Assembly (NCBI GenBank): GCA_902776975.1
Contig: CACYSI010000034.1
Location: forward strand, 1-34,251
Length of the DNA: 34,251 bases
Direction of reading: 5' to 3'
From: an uncultured Ruminococcus sp.
GTDB taxonomy: Bacteria; Bacillota; Clostridia; Oscillospirales; Acutalibacteraceae
Part shown: one piece after another, positions 14,548 through 23,485 of the stretch
Position numbering within the stretch: the stretch's first letter is position 1
Layout: every line of letters starts with the position of its first letter
Program-made: the position numbers and the translations under genes
The notes under the pieces: generated by a model
Database searches by the model: none
What the model was told of the DNA's origin: nothing
What the model saw: the letters and a program-made list of their open reading frames with translations, nothing else

Positions 14548-14741
14548 ATACTAATTTCAAATAAAACCCTTTAATATCTATTGCGTTAAATTCCGCATAG
14601 CTGCGTTGTCGATCTTGACAGGCGCCAGCAGTGACACTAAGCCAATCGCTTCGCTCTTGGAGTGTTGTTGCATGATCTCCGCCTTGCTCTGCGAAATTTT
14701 CCGCAAATATCTTGTTTAAGCGTTTTAATTGAAATTAGTAT
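14548..14741 (-). repeat. Short repeat element, copy 3 (long form)
   Basis: 194 bp with both inverted ends (ATACTAATTTCAAATAAAAC at the left; ATACTAATTTCAATTAAAAC in reverse at the right). It shares the TTGACAGGCGCCAGC core, then carries an extra segment (about 14629-14677, including CAATCGCTTCGCTC) not present in the other copies. It lies in the 600-bp gap between spoVAE and rnfC, upstream of both. Confidence 0.85.
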
Positions 14742-14779
14742 AAAGAATATCGGTCTTTTACAAGTTATTTATTTAACAA

Positions 14780-14810
14780 GTATTTTTTGTTGAAAAAAGC
14801 TCCGTATAAT
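14780..14810 (+). promoter_or_regulatory. Possible rnf operon promoter
   Basis: TATAAT at 14805-14810 follows a T-rich stretch (TATTTTTTGTTG) that could serve as a weak -35. If used, the leader of rnfC would be about 235 nt and would contain the whole MITE at 14843-15010. Confidence 0.4.
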
Positions 14811-14842
14811 GTTATTATATATTAATAGCGTGATTTAATACA

Positions 14843-15010
14843 TTAAGGGCACCTCTAAAAATATCTGTAGCCCGATAGCGCTATATCTTCACGCCGCATT
14901 TTTATTCAAAAAGATTTGAAATACGACAGTATTCCTGCACTTTTTTCATAAAAATCCGGCATAAATCTACGGCACTCTCTGACCACATGTATTTTTAGAG
15001 GTGCCCTTAA
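14843..15010. mobile_element. MITE with perfect terminal inverted repeats, upstream of rnfC
   Basis: About 168 bp bounded by perfectly inverted 21-bp ends starting TTAAGGGCACCTCTAAAAAT. If the leading TTAA is a target-site duplication, the inverted repeat itself is the 17 bp starting GGGCACC. There is no coding capacity. GGGCACCTCTAAAAA ends are familiar from IS-derived miniature elements, though I cannot name the parent insertion sequence. It ends 40 bp before the rnfC start codon. Confidence 0.85.
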
Positions 15011-15049
15011 ATCCATAAATTGATTATATATCTCAAAGGAGGAATATAA

Positions 15050-16420
15050 TTGTCAGAGCTCAGCTTTCCCAAGCGGCCGTACCGCACACACGGCGGCGTA
15101 CACGCTCCGCATAACAAGAACACTGCTCACAAAGAGAGCCTCGTTATGCCCGCGCCTGCCATGGTAGCGCTGCCTATGACTCAGCATATAGGCGCCCCCT
15201 GCAAGCCCTTAGTAAAGGTAGGAGATACCGTAGACTTAGGTCAGTGTATCGCGAGAAGCGACGCCTTTGTCAGCGCGCCTATCCACGCCAGCGTGTCGGG
15301 TAAGGTCAAGAAGATAGACAAGATCACTATGCCCGACGGAGGCAAGGTGGACGCGATATTCATCGAGAGCGACGGCGAACAGCGTCTCTCGCCCGATATA
15401 CATCCGCCTAAGGTGGAGAGCCTCTCCGATCTCATCGGAGCCGTGCGCGACAGCGGACTGGTGGGTCTCGGCGGCGCGGGCTTCCCCACATCCGTCAAGC
15501 TCAATATCCCTTCGGACAAGAACGTCGATACGCTTATCATCAACGTAGCCGAGTGCGAGCCGTATATCACCTCCGATCACCGCGAGATCCTCGAGAACTC
15601 ATGGGATGTTGTCTCGGGCATCATCACGGTCAAGGATTTTCTCGATATCCATCGCGTCATCATCGGTATAGAGGACAACAAGCCCGACGCTATCAAGGCT
15701 CTGCGCGAGATAGCCGACAGCTCGGTCGATCCCAAGGATGAGATCCGTGTGCTGCCGATCAAGGCGTCATATCCCCAGGGCGCTGAGAAGATACTCATCA
15801 AGGCGTGTACCGGCAGAGAGGTGCCCGTGGGCGGTCTGCCCTCAGACGCGGGCTGTCTGGTGATGAACGTCGGATCGATAGCCTTTATCTCCCGCTATCT
15901 CAAGACAGGCATACCGCTCGTATCACGCAGGCTGACTATAGACGGCGGCTGTATCGAGAATCCCGTCAACGTCATCGCGCCTATAGGTACGCCTATCAAA
16001 GAGGTCATCGACTTTGTCGGCGGCTATAAGGAGCAGCCCTACAAGCTGATAATGGGCGGACCCATGATGGGTATAGCCCTTCCTAACGACGATCTGTACG
16101 TCCTTAAGCAAAACAACGCTATCCTCGCTCTCTCCGAGAAAGAGGCTAAGCATAACGAGCCCTCGGCGTGCATACGCTGCGGCAAGTGCCTCGACGCCTG
16201 CCCCATGCGCCTCCAGCCGCTGGAGCTTTCGAACGCCGCGGACCGCGGCGATACAGACGCGCTCAAGTTCTATAATGCCATGAACTGTATGGAGTGCGGC
16301 TGCTGCTCATTCGCCTGCCCGGCCAAGCGCCATCTGGTCCAGAATATCCGTGTGGGCAAGGCGCTTCTCAATAAGGCTAAACGCGAGGCTATCGCGGCGA
16401 GTAAAGGAGGTAAGAATTAA
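15050..16420 (+). CDS. rnfC: Rnf complex subunit C (ferredoxin/NADH-binding iron-sulfur flavoprotein)
   Basis: 456 aa. It begins with the RnfC barrel-sandwich region. The Rossmann-like NADH/FMN region carries GLVGLGGAGFPTSVKL (about 137-151) and NVAECEPYI. Two [4Fe-4S] motifs follow, CIRCGKCLDACP at 374-385 and CMECGCCSFACP at 413-424. RnfC is the peripheral subunit that passes electrons to NAD+ in the Rnf complex. The start is a TTG at 15050, supported by AAAGGAGG 7 nt upstream and by the normal N-terminal sequence. It is the first gene of rnfCDGEAB, the gene order usual in Clostridia, and its stop overlaps the rnfD start by one base. Confidence 0.96.
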   Translation: MSELSFPKRPYRTHGGVHAPHNKNTAHKESLVMPAPAMVALPMTQHIGAPCKPLVKVGDTVDLGQCIARSDAFVSAPIHASVSGKVKKIDKITMPDGGKVDAIFIESDGEQRLSPDIHPPKVESLSDLIGAVRDSGLVGLGGAGFPTSVKLNIPSDKNVDTLIINVAECEPYITSDHREILENSWDVVSGIITVKDFLDIHRVIIGIEDNKPDAIKALREIADSSVDPKDEIRVLPIKASYPQGAEKILIKACTGREVPVGGLPSDAGCLVMNVGSIAFISRYLKTGIPLVSRRLTIDGGCIENPVNVIAPIGTPIKEVIDFVGGYKEQPYKLIMGGPMMGIALPNDDLYVLKQNNAILALSEKEAKHNEPSACIRCGKCLDACPMRLQPLELSNAADRGDTDALKFYNAMNCMECGCCSFACPAKRHLVQNIRVGKALLNKAKREAIAASKGGKN

Positions 16421-17370
16421 TGGAAAATATGCTTCATGTATCCTCCTCTCCTCATTTCAGGAGCAACGACTCTACACGCAGGATCATGCTCGACGTAATC
16501 ATCGCGCTGATCCCTACATCAATAGCCGCCTGCGTTATCTTCGGCCTGCGCTCGCTGATACTCATAGGAGTCTGCGTCGCGACCTGCGTGCTGCTCGAGT
16601 ATGTCAGCCGTAAGATAATGAAGCGCGATACCACTATCGGCGATCTCAGCGCTGTTGTCACGGGTCTTTTGCTCGCGCTCAACCTGCCCGTTGACATCAA
16701 CCCGCTGATAGCCATGTTCGGCTGTCTGATCGCTATAGTAGTGGTAAAGCAGATGTTCGGCGGTATCGGCATGAATTTCGTCAACCCCGCTCTGGCGGCG
16801 CGTATCGTTCTGCTGGTATCCTTCCCCGGTCCCATGATGCACTGGGTCAAGGCTCTCGGCGCTCCCGAGGCGGCGGCTGTCGACGCTACTACCGCGGCTA
16901 CTCCCTTAGCCGCCGAGCCCGGCACATACTCCTACATAGATCTGCTCATCGGCCGCTGCGGCGGCTCAATCGGCGAGGTCTGCGCCGCGGCACTCATCCT
17001 CGGCGGTATATATCTGGTAATCCGCAGGGTCATCTCTCCGATCATCCCCTGCGTATATCTCGCTACAGCGGCTGTGATGTCGCTGATAGTCGGTCTTGAT
17101 CCGCTGTATCAGCTGCTCTCGGGCGGTCTGATGCTCGGCGCGATCTTCATGGCGACCGACTACACCACCTCGCCCGTTACTAAGTGGGGCAAGGTCATCT
17201 TCGCCTGCGGATGCGGTATATTCACTATTCTGCTCAGAGCTTACTCAAATATGCCCGAGGGCGTATCGTTCTCGATACTGCTTATGAACATACTCGTGCC
17301 GCTCATCGAGCGCATGACTGTTCCGCGTACCTTAGGCTTTGTCAAAAAAGCAAAGGGGGAGAAGAAATGA
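16420..17370 (+). CDS. rnfD: Rnf complex subunit D (membrane flavoprotein)
   Basis: 316 aa. It has multiple membrane helices in the pattern of the RnfD/NqrB family, with the conserved SSSPHFRSNDSTRRIM start and GMNFVNPALAAR. The covalent FMN site that reads SGAT in many homologues appears here as ATTAAT-P at 156-162, with Thr161 as the expected attachment residue. RnfD forms part of the ion-translocating core. ATG at 16420 overlaps the rnfC stop (TAATG), indicating translational coupling. Confidence 0.96.
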   Translation: MENMLHVSSSPHFRSNDSTRRIMLDVIIALIPTSIAACVIFGLRSLILIGVCVATCVLLEYVSRKIMKRDTTIGDLSAVVTGLLLALNLPVDINPLIAMFGCLIAIVVVKQMFGGIGMNFVNPALAARIVLLVSFPGPMMHWVKALGAPEAAAVDATTAATPLAAEPGTYSYIDLLIGRCGGSIGEVCAAALILGGIYLVIRRVISPIIPCVYLATAAVMSLIVGLDPLYQLLSGGLMLGAIFMATDYTTSPVTKWGKVIFACGCGIFTILLRAYSNMPEGVSFSILLMNILVPLIERMTVPRTLGFVKKAKGEKK

Positions 17371-18059
17371 GATATAAGATCACCCCTAAAGCGGTGTTGA
17401 TACCGACGATATCATTGTTTTTGATCTGTATCTTCGTCACGGCGGCTCTCGCGCTGACAAACAGCGTCACTGCCGATAAGATAGCAGCTAACGAAGAACA
17501 GAGCAAGCAGGAGAGTATGAAGACCGTCTGCCCCGACGCGGCGGATTTTGAGGAGATTATCCCCGATATCATGTACGCGGGCAAGGACAGCTCCGGAAAT
17601 ACCGTGGGCTATGCCATAGCTACGGCGACTCAGGGCTACGGCGGTCAGGTCAAGGTCATGACAGGTATAGCCGACGACAAGATCATCGCCGTAGACGTAT
17701 TCTATAATGATGAAGAGACTCCGGGCCTCGGCAAGAACACCTCTAACGAGAGCTTCCGCGATCAGTACAAGGGTCTGAGCATCAATGAAGAGATAGTTGT
17801 CAGCAAGGACGCCGGCTCAGGCAACGCCCAGACAGTAGACGCTGTAACCTCGGCGACGATCAGCTCGAGAGCCGTCACGAAAGCAGTCAACGCGGCTGTA
17901 GAGATATATAATGAAAATGTCAGCGGAGCTTCCGCTTCTTCAACGGGCGGAGTTGATGATTCTTCAGTCACAGCTGCAGACGGAGACGACAACGGTTACA
18001 CCTCCGTTGCCGACAAGCACAGTAAGGAATCCGCGGAAAACGCAAAGGAGGGTGAGTAA
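17367..18059 (+). CDS. rnfG: Rnf complex subunit G (covalent FMN subunit)
   Basis: 230 aa. One N-terminal membrane helix (about 9-31) is followed by an extracytoplasmic FMN-binding domain. The flavinylation motif DAVTSATISS places Thr164 as the residue that would carry FMN, with Ser instead of the more usual Gly before AT. ETPGLGKN is the other family hallmark. Residues 186-230 form a Ser/Asp/Glu-rich tail of low complexity, which is not a usual part of RnfG and probably is disordered. The start at 17367 overlaps the rnfD stop as ATGA; earlier in-frame starts lie inside rnfD and were rejected. AAAGGGGGAG precedes it. Confidence 0.95.
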   Translation: MRYKITPKAVLIPTISLFLICIFVTAALALTNSVTADKIAANEEQSKQESMKTVCPDAADFEEIIPDIMYAGKDSSGNTVGYAIATATQGYGGQVKVMTGIADDKIIAVDVFYNDEETPGLGKNTSNESFRDQYKGLSINEEIVVSKDAGSGNAQTVDAVTSATISSRAVTKAVNAAVEIYNENVSGASASSTGGVDDSSVTAADGDDNGYTSVADKHSKESAENAKEGE

Positions 18060-18754
18060 TGGCTAAGAGAAGTCTGTTTCAGGAATTCAGCAAGGGCATC
18101 ATAAAAGAGAACCCGGTTCTCTGCCTTGTGCTCGGTACCTGTCCCACCCTCGCGGTGACCACCTCCGCGTTCAACGCTATAGGCATGGGCGTAGCGGCTA
18201 CGGCTGTACTGGTGTGCAGCAACGCCGTTATCTCACTGCTCCGCAAGGTCATCCCCGACAAGGTGCGTATCCCCGCGTACATCACCATCATAGCTGGCTT
18301 TGTATCGGTGGTCCAGATGCTCGTCAAGGCGTTCGCTCCCGCTATCAACGCGTCGCTGGGCATCTTTCTGCCGCTGATAGTCGTAAACTGTATCATCTTA
18401 GGTCGCGCCGAGATGTTCGCCGGCAAGAACCCCGTCCTCCCGTCCATACTCGACGGCCTCGGCATGGGCGTGGGCTTTACGGCGGCGCTGTTGTGCATGG
18501 GCATCATCCGTGAGCTTCTCGGCTCCGGCTCTGTGTTCGGCGTTCAGGTACTGCCCTTCCAGATACTCATATTCATCCTGCCTCCGGGTGGCTTCTTCGT
18601 CTTCGGTATGCTGATCATGCTCGCCAACAAGCTCAATACACGCGCGGGCAAGAAGGTCAAGACTACCCCCTGCGACGGCTGTCCGATGGCTAAAAACTGC
18701 GCCGATAAAAAGTGCGCCGATATGAAGAAGGAGGCGACGGTAAATGCTGATTAA
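18059..18754 (+). CDS. rnfE: Rnf complex subunit E (membrane subunit)
   Basis: 231 aa. A member of the RnfE/NqrD family with about six membrane helices, including KGIIKENPVLCLVLGTCPTLAVT at the start and the IVVNCIILGRAEMFA motif, whose Cys is one of the residues that hold the intramembrane iron-sulfur centre between RnfA and RnfE. The cytoplasmic tail is Cys-rich (CDGCPMAKNCADKKCADMK), a feature seen in some clostridial homologues that may bind metal. ATG at 18059 overlaps the rnfG stop (TAATG), and the gene overlaps rnfA by 11 bases. Confidence 0.95.
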   Translation: MAKRSLFQEFSKGIIKENPVLCLVLGTCPTLAVTTSAFNAIGMGVAATAVLVCSNAVISLLRKVIPDKVRIPAYITIIAGFVSVVQMLVKAFAPAINASLGIFLPLIVVNCIILGRAEMFAGKNPVLPSILDGLGMGVGFTAALLCMGIIRELLGSGSVFGVQVLPFQILIFILPPGGFFVFGMLIMLANKLNTRAGKKVKTTPCDGCPMAKNCADKKCADMKKEATVNAD

Positions 18755-19367
18755 GTCACTTGTCGCCGTGTTCCTCGCGGCTATCCTAACAGAGAACTAT
18801 GTCCTGTCAAAGTTCCTCGGCATCTGCCCCTTCCTCGGCGTAAGCAAAAAGCTCAATACCGCGGTAGGTATGAGCGTAGCGGTCACCTTCGTCATGGTGC
18901 TCGCTACCGCCGTCACCTTCCCGATATATACCTATCTGCTCGTGCCTATGGGCATGGAATATCTGCAGACCGTGCTGTTCATCCTTGTCATCGCGGGTCT
19001 GGTACAGCTCGTAGAGATTGTACTGCGTAAGTACATCCCCTCGCTGTACAACTCACTGGGTATTTATCTGCCCCTTATCACCACTAACTGCGCCGTGCTG
19101 GGCGTTACCATGCTGGTACTGCAGAAGGTGGATTCCACCACAGCCTACACCTACACCTACGGTCACGCTCTTGTCAACGCCTTCGGCGCCGGTATCGGCT
19201 TCTTAGTTGCTATGGTCATGTTCGCGGGAGTACGCGGCAGACTCGAGAGCGCCGATATCCCCAAGTCCCTCAAGGGGCTGCCTATCACTCTGGTAGCGGC
19301 TGCTCTGGTATCTCTGTCATTCCTCGGGTTCGCGGGCTTTGTCGATAAGCTCATCCCCTTGGGTTAA
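18744..19367 (+). CDS. rnfA: Rnf complex subunit A (membrane subunit)
   Basis: 207 aa. A member of the RnfA/NqrE family with about six membrane helices. LTENYVLSKFLGICPFLG at 17-34 and ITTNCAVLGV carry the conserved cysteines that pair with RnfE to hold the membrane iron-sulfur centre. The start at 18744 lies inside the end of rnfE, preceded by GAAGGAGG, so the two are translationally coupled. It is followed 12 bases later by rnfB. Confidence 0.96.
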   Translation: MLIKSLVAVFLAAILTENYVLSKFLGICPFLGVSKKLNTAVGMSVAVTFVMVLATAVTFPIYTYLLVPMGMEYLQTVLFILVIAGLVQLVEIVLRKYIPSLYNSLGIYLPLITTNCAVLGVTMLVLQKVDSTTAYTYTYGHALVNAFGAGIGFLVAMVMFAGVRGRLESADIPKSLKGLPITLVAAALVSLSFLGFAGFVDKLIPLG

Positions 19368-19379
19368 AAGGAGGCTGAC

Positions 19380-20171
19380 ATGAACGGTATTTTGATCGCT
19401 GTCTGCCTCGTGGCGGGCATAGGACTGCTGATAGGACTCATCCTGTCCATAGCCTCTATCATCATGGCTGTGCCTAAGGATGAAAAGGCTGAGAAGATAC
19501 TTGAGGCTCTTCCGGGAGCAAACTGCGGCGCCTGCGGCTACTCGGGCTGCTCGGGCTACGCCGCCGCCCTCGCCAAGGGCGAGGCTGAGCCGGGCTTATG
19601 CGCTCCGGGTGGACTGAGCTGTACCAAGGCTGTGTCCGAGATCCTCGGCGTGGCTGCCGGCAACATGGAGCCTAAGACAGCCGTGGTAAAGTGCCTCGGC
19701 TCGCTCGACAACACCTCTTACAAGGCTGAGTATACGGGCATACGCAGCTGCGCCGCCGCCATGAAGATCGGCGGAGGTCTCACCGCCTGCTCTTACGGCT
19801 GTATGGGTCTGGGCGACTGTCAGGCTGTATGCGCCTACGACGCTATACATGTCTGCAACGGCGTAGCCTACGTCAACTCCGACAAGTGCCGCGCCTGCAC
19901 CCTGTGCGTCAAGGCTTGTCCGAGGGGCATCATCGAGATAGTGCCCAAGAAGGATATGGCGCTGGTGCGCTGCTCCAATCACGATAAGGGCGGCGTGACG
20001 CGCAAGCTGTGTACCGCCGGCTGTATCGGCTGTAAAAAGTGCGAGAAAGCCTGTGAGCAGGGCGCCGTCAAGGTCACGGACTTCTGCGCCTACGTCACCC
20101 CCGAGCTCTGCACAAACTGCGGAGCCTGTGTAGAGACCTGCCCCCAGAATTGCATCACTTATTTTAAATAA
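19380..20171 (+). CDS. rnfB: Rnf complex subunit B (ferredoxin-accepting iron-sulfur subunit)
   Basis: 263 aa. The N-terminal membrane anchor (about 5-28) is followed by the Fe-S domain with NCGACGYSGCSGYA, then a run of ferredoxin-type clusters: the CSYGCMGLGDCQAVC, CRACTLCVKACP, CTAGCIGCKKCEKAC and CTNCGACVETCP motifs. RnfB accepts electrons from reduced ferredoxin and feeds the membrane core. It is the last gene of the operon and is followed by a strong hairpin. AAAGGAGG precedes the start. With all six subunits intact, the cell can couple ferredoxin oxidation by NAD+ to ion export. Confidence 0.96.
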   Translation: MNGILIAVCLVAGIGLLIGLILSIASIIMAVPKDEKAEKILEALPGANCGACGYSGCSGYAAALAKGEAEPGLCAPGGLSCTKAVSEILGVAAGNMEPKTAVVKCLGSLDNTSYKAEYTGIRSCAAAMKIGGGLTACSYGCMGLGDCQAVCAYDAIHVCNGVAYVNSDKCRACTLCVKACPRGIIEIVPKKDMALVRCSNHDKGGVTRKLCTAGCIGCKKCEKACEQGAVKVTDFCAYVTPELCTNCGACVETCPQNCITYFK

Positions 20172-20187
20172 TTTGTTCCTACATTAT

Positions 20188-20217
20188 GGGCTGTCACGCT
20201 TTTGAGCGCGGCAGCCC
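20188..20217 (+). terminator. Terminator of the rnf operon
   Basis: GGGCTGTCACGCT pairs with AGCGCGGCAGCCC with few mismatches, followed by TGTTTGTT. It lies 16 nt after the rnfB stop. Confidence 0.75.
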
Positions 20218-20328
20218 TGTTTGTTCACATAAAATTCATCGTATTATCAGATAAATCACTGGATTATGGTTTTATAATGTGTTATAATCTAAGATGGCAA
20301 TTTATGAAATCCGTAAGGAGAAATGCAT

Positions 20329-21251
<923 letters not shown>

Positions 21252-21252
<1 letters not shown>

Positions 21253-21956
21253 TGTCCGCGATAATCAAAAGAGAGCTTAGCTCATATTTCAACTCGGCTA
21301 TCGGCTATATCGTCCTCGCCGTGTTCTACTTCTTCTCGGGTCTGTTCTTCTATATGTACTGCCTGATGTCCAACACCGCCTCCATGAGCTATGTGTTCCT
21401 GTCCATGCTGATGATAGTCATGCTGACTATACCGATCATCACCATGCGCAGCTTCTCCGAAGAGAAAAAGCAGCGCACCGATCAGGCTCTGCTGACGGCT
21501 CCCGTCAGTATCACCGAGATAGTCTTAGGCAAGTTCTTAGGAGCTTTCCTGCTCTACTGCCTGTGCAACGCCATATATGTGGTCTATGTGATCATCTTAG
21601 CGTGCTACGCTTCTCCCGATTGGGCGGTGTTCCTGACTACCATGCTCGGCATGCTGCTCATGGGCGGCGCGCTGATAGCTATAGACCTGTTCATATCGGC
21701 TCTCACCGAGAGCCAGATCATCGCAGCCGTGCTCTCTATCGGCATAGGTCTGCTCATATATATGCTCGACTCTCTCGCGGGCATGCTCAGCGTTGACTGG
21801 ATCACAAGTCTTTTCCACAATATTTCTTTCGACGCTCATTTCACTAACTTCATCAACGGAATAATCAATTTAACCAGCGTGCTGTTCTTCGTCTCTGTCA
21901 TAGCGGTCTTCCTCTTCTTATGTGTCAGAGTGATCGAGAAGCGCCGCTGGAGCTGA
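21252..21956 (+). CDS. ABC-2 type permease (GldF-like)
   Basis: 234 aa with six predicted membrane helices. It starts with the amphipathic KRELSSYFNSAIGYIVLAVF pattern of ABC-2 permeases, followed by MRSFSEEKKQRTDQALLTAPVS, the cytoplasmic loop with the conserved EEK and LLTAPVS motif. The ATG at 21252 overlaps the ATPase stop (TGATG), which shows translational coupling. The gene product should form the membrane channel for the ATPase upstream. Confidence 0.92.
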
Positions 21957-21967
21957 GGAGGTGCGAC

Positions 21968-23485
21968 ATGAATAAAGATAAAAACACCACCCCCAAGGCT
22001 AAAAAAGGCTTTTTCAAATCGCGCTCAGCCCGCAGAGGCGCGGCGTCTATCGTCATCACCATACTGTTCATAGCGGCTGTAGTGCTCGTCAACCTCATAG
22101 TTGCGGCGATCACAAACAGTCATCCGCTGTATATCGACGTCACCGAGAACTCGTCCTTCAAGCTGCAGAGCGCGACCACGGACTATCTCGATACCGTTGA
22201 TAAGCCTGTCGCTATCTATATCCTGCAGAGTGAATCGGATTTTGAAAACAGCGACAGCACTAACTATAAGTATTTTGTACAGGCTAACAAGCTCATCCGC
22301 AGCATAGCGGGCAGCTCGGATAAGATCGACCTGCATTATATCGATCTTACAGCCGATCCGACCTTTACCTCGGATTATAACAAGGTCGACTGGACCAAGA
22401 GCCATATCGCTCTGGTAGTCAGCGGCGATCAGTACCGCGCTATCGATCTTACGGATATCTTCGGCTATGATCAGCAGCAGTATCAGTATTACGGCACCTA
22501 TGTGATCAACTCACAGAAGGTCGAGCAGGCGTTTTTGACCGCGATCATGAACGTTACTTCTGAGGAAAAGACCAAAGTGACCGTACTGAGCGGTCAGGGC
22601 GAGCAGGATATGACCGCTCTGAGGACACTGCTCGAGAACAACGCTTATGAGATCGAAGAGGTAAGCCTGCTCAACGGCGAGATCTCGGCTGACAGCGAGT
22701 TCGCGGTCATCTTCGCCCCCGAGGTCGATATCGACGAAAAGATCTACTCCACGCTCACCAAGTGGCTCGATAACAACGGCGAGTACGGTCATCATATCAT
22801 CTACTTCCCCAACGATCAAAAGGATATATCGGAGTTCCCCAATCTCAACACCCTGCTCGCCGACTACGGCATGAAGCTCAGATACGGTTATATATATGAG
22901 AACAGCACCGATCATCTTCTGCCCGGAGGCAACCACTATGTGTCGGTGTTCGATTACACCAAGGACGATACGACCTTCACCGAGGATCTGCGCTCGAGCT
23001 CTATACCGATAGTCATGAGTCTTGTCATGCCGGTCGAGATAGCCGACGACTCTCTGGCTAAGCCCATGCTCACCTCATCCGACAAGGCTATGTTCTTCCC
23101 CAAGGATCTGTCCGAGGATGAAGCAGTCGATTTTGATCCCAAAACCGAGATGATGTACGGCGCCGCGTACGGACAGCGTAACGCCGGTACAGAGAACGGT
23201 AAGAGCTCTTCTGTGGTCGTAATAGGCTCATATGACGCTGTACAGCCTAACTATCTAAGTATCAGCTCATATAACAACGCGGCGTACTTTGTCAATGTCT
23301 TCAACACCCTGTCCGCTAAGGATGACGTCAGCGTGATCATCGAGGGCAAGGACCCCTCCGCAAACGATCTCGGACTCACCTCGGTAAGCGAGATACAGTT
23401 CCCGGCTATTCTGGTCAGATTTGTCATCCCGATAGGAGTACTGATAGCGGGACTTATCATCTGGATACGCAGGAGGCATAAGTGA
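21968..23485 (+). CDS. GldG-like ABC transporter auxiliary protein
   Basis: 505 aa. A Lys/Arg-rich cytoplasmic start is followed by a membrane helix (about 28-50) and then a long extracytoplasmic region. This has the ABC-type auxiliary pattern: FKLQSATTDYLDTVDKPVAIYILQ, VINSQKVEQAFLTAIMNVTSEEKTKVTVLSGQGEQD and a C-terminal membrane helix (about 480-500, RFVIPIGVLIAGLIIWI) ending RRRHK. The layout matches GldG and other uncharacterised ABC-transport auxiliary proteins. The start at 21968 has GAGGAGGTG upstream; an in-frame start at 21920 lies inside the permease gene and was rejected. Its stop overlaps the next start by one base. Confidence 0.88.
   Translation: MNKDKNTTPKAKKGFFKSRSARRGAASIVITILFIAAVVLVNLIVAAITNSHPLYIDVTENSSFKLQSATTDYLDTVDKPVAIYILQSESDFENSDSTNYKYFVQANKLIRSIAGSSDKIDLHYIDLTADPTFTSDYNKVDWTKSHIALVVSGDQYRAIDLTDIFGYDQQQYQYYGTYVINSQKVEQAFLTAIMNVTSEEKTKVTVLSGQGEQDMTALRTLLENNAYEIEEVSLLNGEISADSEFAVIFAPEVDIDEKIYSTLTKWLDNNGEYGHHIIYFPNDQKDISEFPNLNTLLADYGMKLRYGYIYENSTDHLLPGGNHYVSVFDYTKDDTTFTEDLRSSSIPIVMSLVMPVEIADDSLAKPMLTSSDKAMFFPKDLSEDEAVDFDPKTEMMYGAAYGQRNAGTENGKSSSVVVIGSYDAVQPNYLSISSYNNAAYFVNVFNTLSAKDDVSVIIEGKDPSANDLGLTSVSEIQFPAILVRFVIPIGVLIAGLIIWIRRRHK

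Noticed and set aside
14548-15010. A single composite transposon spanning repeat copy 3 and the rnf MITE
   Set aside because: The two elements have unrelated ends and no transposase lies between them. They are independent insertions.
17184-17366. A 61-residue N-terminal extension of rnfG
   Set aside because: It lies inside rnfD in a different frame and is Arg/His-rich. The ATGA overlap and family start place the real start at 17367.
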